A program made the position numbers and the translations under genes. The notes under the pieces are model-generated. The model searched no databases, was not told the origin of the DNA, and was given only the letters and a program-made list of their open reading frames with translations. A stretch of DNA of 64,000 nt from Gaiella sp. (lineage in GTDB: Bacteria > Actinomycetota > Thermoleophilia > Gaiellales > Gaiellaceae): positions 2,102,622-2,166,621 of the forward strand of contig JAOSJZ010000001.1 of the NCBI GenBank assembly GCA_027493885.1, read 5' to 3'. The stretch's first letter is position 1. Every line of letters begins with the position of its first letter. Positions 62,367 to 64,000 of this stretch are shown piece by piece.

Positions 62367-63085
62367 CGAGAGCGCCCTCGAGGCGAACGCCGCCGGTGGC
62401 GGTCTCGAACCGCACCGGCATGCCGGTCCGCATCCTCCGGATCGCAAGCTCTGTTTGGACGCCGATCACCGAGTCGTGCGGCCCCGTCATGCCGACGTCG
62501 GTCAGCGCGGCCGTGCCCCCGGGGAGGACGCGCGCGTCGGCGGTCTGGACGTGCGTGTGGGTCCCGAGCACCGCGGTCACGCGGCCGTCGAGCCACGAGG
62601 CGAGCGCGACCTTCTCGCTCGTCGCCTCCGCGTGGACGTCGACGACCACGACGGGGGTGGCCTCCCGTGCCTCGTCGACGAGGTGGTCGACGACCTCCCA
62701 CATGCTGTGCGCCGGGTCGAGGAAGAGCGACCCGAGGAGGTTGATCACCGCCACGTCCGTCCCGTCGCGTGCCTTGACGACCGTCAGCCCCGCGCCCCGG
62801 CGCCGCGGCCTGGAAGTTCGCCGGGCGGACGATCGCCGTCGCGGTCGCGAGGTACGGCCCGATCTCCTCGCGGCGCCATGCGTGGTTTCCGAGGGTGAGC
62901 GCATCGGCGCCCGCCGTGAGCAGCCGCTCGGCGAGGCGCGGCGTGATGCCGACGCCGTTTGCCACGTTCTCTCCGTTGACAACGCAGACGTCCGCCTCCA
63001 GGCGCTCGCGCAGACCCGGCAACAGGGCCTCTACGGCGTCGCGGCCGGGACGCCCGACCACGTCGCCAACGAACAGCAGCCTCAT
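62296..63085 (-). CDS. YmdB-family metallophosphoesterase (one-base frame break)
   Basis: About 262 residues after removing one base from CCCC 62795-62798. FVGDVVGRPGRDAVEALLP, VVNGENVANGVGITPRLA and LTLGNHAWRREEI are metal-ligand motifs of the YmdB 2',3'-cyclic-nucleotide phosphodiesterase family; the second frame has VVVVDVHAEATSEKVAL, VLGTHTHVQTADARVLPGG and MTGPHDSVIGV. In relatives it affects biofilm formation and lies near rny. ATG 63083-63085. Confidence 0.88.
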
Positions 63086-63103
63086 CCGGGTCGGCGGGGC
63101 ATC

Positions 63104-63880
63104 TCAGGGGAGCGAGCCGGGCGACGGGTAGACGGCGATCGAGACGTTGTTGCCGTCGTGAGAGGCGTGCGCCGCGAGCGCCTGCTGCTCGACGGCCGCC
63201 ACGTCGACGGCCGTGCCGAGCTTCGACGACGCGGCGAGCACCGGTGTGCCGACCACGATCGAGGGGTCGGGGCGGACGTTCAGCACGGAGACCATCACCG
63301 ACGGCGATTCGGACGGGCGGAGGTCGATGCGGCTGCCCACCCGCTTCCCGCCGACGACGAGGTCGCTGACGGCGACGACGGAGCCCTTCACCGGGGCGTA
63401 GACGTCGGTGCCCGGGGGCGTCCCGACGTCGAGCACGTTCGTCCCTGCCGGCCCGCCCTCGAGCTGGTACCAGCGCGGCGAGTCCCGCCCGCTGCCCGCA
63501 ATCCGGCGCCAGAGCCGCTCGAGCAGCCCCGCGTTCGCCTGGCGGCCCACCGGCTGCAGCGAGAGCGAGCCGTCGCTCGAGCCGTGGAAGCCGATCGCGG
63601 TCAGCGCCGCCGCGGCGACCGGGAGCTGGATGTGCAGGTTCCCGATGGCTGCGAGCACCTGCGGCGTCGGCCGCACCGCGACTGCGGCGGGAGAGGAGGG
63701 CTCCACCGGGATCGGCGCGCCCGCGGTGGTCGAGCTGCTCGAGCCGAACGCCGTGAAGAGCAGCGTGACGACGCCCAGAGCTCCGAGCACCGAGAGCAGC
63801 ACGAGGCGCCGCGCGCGCCGCTGCGCACGCCGTCTGCGCTCGCGCAGGCGCGCGGCTTGCCGGGAGCGCGGCGAGGCCAT
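63104..63880 (-). CDS. Membrane-anchored extracytoplasmic protein with M23-like domain, probably non-catalytic
   Basis: A 258-residue protein. After a basic region rich in Arg (residues 1-25) comes one membrane helix (LVLLSVLGALGVVTLLFTAF), placing the rest outside. The C-terminal domain (GTPPGTDVYAPVKGSVVAVS, GSRIDLRPSESPSVMVSV) has the turn pattern of M23/lysostaphin-like peptidases but no HxH or other zinc ligands, so it likely binds rather than cuts. ATG 63878-63880 is favoured over an upstream start. It stops 19 bases before ymdB. Confidence 0.72.
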   Translation of the reverse strand: MASPRSRQAARLRERRRRAQRRARRLVLLSVLGALGVVTLLFTAFGSSSSTTAGAPIPVEPSSPAAVAVRPTPQVLAAIGNLHIQLPVAAAALTAIGFHGSSDGSLSLQPVGRQANAGLLERLWRRIAGSGRDSPRWYQLEGGPAGTNVLDVGTPPGTDVYAPVKGSVVAVSDLVVGGKRVGSRIDLRPSESPSVMVSVLNVRPDPSIVVGTPVLAASSKLGTAVDVAAVEQQALAAHASHDGNNVSIAVYPSPGSLP

Positions 63881-63956
63881 TGGGGCCACGGTAGCGCACG
63901 CGCGAACGGGCTTCACGGTACGGGTGACCGGGACGGGCGGGGTTACGATCGCGGGC

Positions 63957-64000
63957 GTGGCGCAGACGACGACGATCCGTGTCCCGCGCTGGATCCAGCT
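63957..64000 (+). CDS. Start of a further gene, cut by window end
   Basis: GTG 63957 begins MAQTTTIRVPRWIQ, an N-terminal tail followed by the start of what may be a hydrophobic segment. Only 14 residues are visible. The opening resembles that of polytopic membrane proteins, but no family can be named. Confidence 0.45.
   Translation, partial: MAQTTTIRVPRWIQ

Overview
The window is a GC-rich stretch (most third codon positions are G or C) that reads like an actinobacterial chromosome. The gene set fits a class such as Thermoleophilia (Gaiellales or Solirubrobacterales relatives): a futalosine-pathway menaquinone gene, Zn-ribbon threonine-synthase paralogue, PaaABCD ring epoxidase, and many GTG/TTG/CTG starts inside four-base stop/start overlaps. 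The placement is an inference from gene content only. No phage, plasmid, IS or CRISPR was seen. Fourteen otherwise intact genes carry one single-base indel each, almost all in short G/C runs. In every case the length after adding or removing one base is an exact multiple of three, so these look like consensus errors rather than pseudogenes; they are annotated as genes.

Layout. 0-5.3 kb (minus strand): leuC-leuD-leuB-pheA and an HMG-CoA lyase, after a clipped HNH endonuclease gene. 5.3-8.1 kb: two VapBC-type toxin-antitoxin pairs flanking a threonine-synthase paralogue that sits under a SAM-I riboswitch. 8.2-19.1 kb (minus): one long ilv-thr operon (degenerate isopropylmalate-dehydrogenase paralogue, ilvB, ilvN, ilvC, hom, thrC, thrB, sulfurtransferase, ilvD, cupin). 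19.6-28.4 kb (plus): gltB, then argC-argJ-argB-argD-argR with a probable ArgR operator before argC. 28.5-31.6 kb: sulfite-oxidase-like protein, YgfZ, tRNA-Arg with a duplicated 3' half and a histidine-kinase remnant, and an NHL propeller protein.

31.7-37.6 kb is a purine/ureide degradation locus: cyclodeaminase-like protein, M20 amidohydrolase, DUF3830 protein, membrane cytochrome-c urate hydroxylase PuuD, UraD, UraH and an 8-oxoguanine-deaminase-like amidohydrolase. A small duplicated insertion separates uraH from uraD. 37.6-42.5 kb: DtxR/MntR regulator, mqnD, YdcZ-type transporter, two crotonase-family enzymes and a proline-racemase-family epimerase. 42.5-45.9 kb: two ABC ATPase-permease pairs. 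45.9-50.6 kb: a SelW/Rdx-like gene with an in-frame UGA (probable selenocysteine), an AidB-type acyl-CoA dehydrogenase, and paaABCD facing a tetR gene across a perfect operator-like inverted repeat. 51-56 kb: lipid kinase, GntR regulator and a 2-oxoacid dehydrogenase operon (E1 alpha, E1 beta, E2). 56-64 kb: membrane and envelope genes, phosphodiesterase, pcm, GtrA, two GT87-like membrane proteins, a YmdB-type phosphodiesterase and an anchored secreted protein.

How it fits together. Most of the left half makes amino acids (Ile/Val/Leu, Thr, Phe, Arg, Glu); the right half degrades aromatic acids, purines and branched-chain or 2-oxo acids. The strongest leads are the SAM-riboswitch-controlled ThrC paralogue (possible O-phosphohomoserine-dependent homocysteine synthase), the UGA-containing SelW-like gene with a SECIS-like hairpin, CTG starts in CTGA overlaps, and several small palindromic repeat families.
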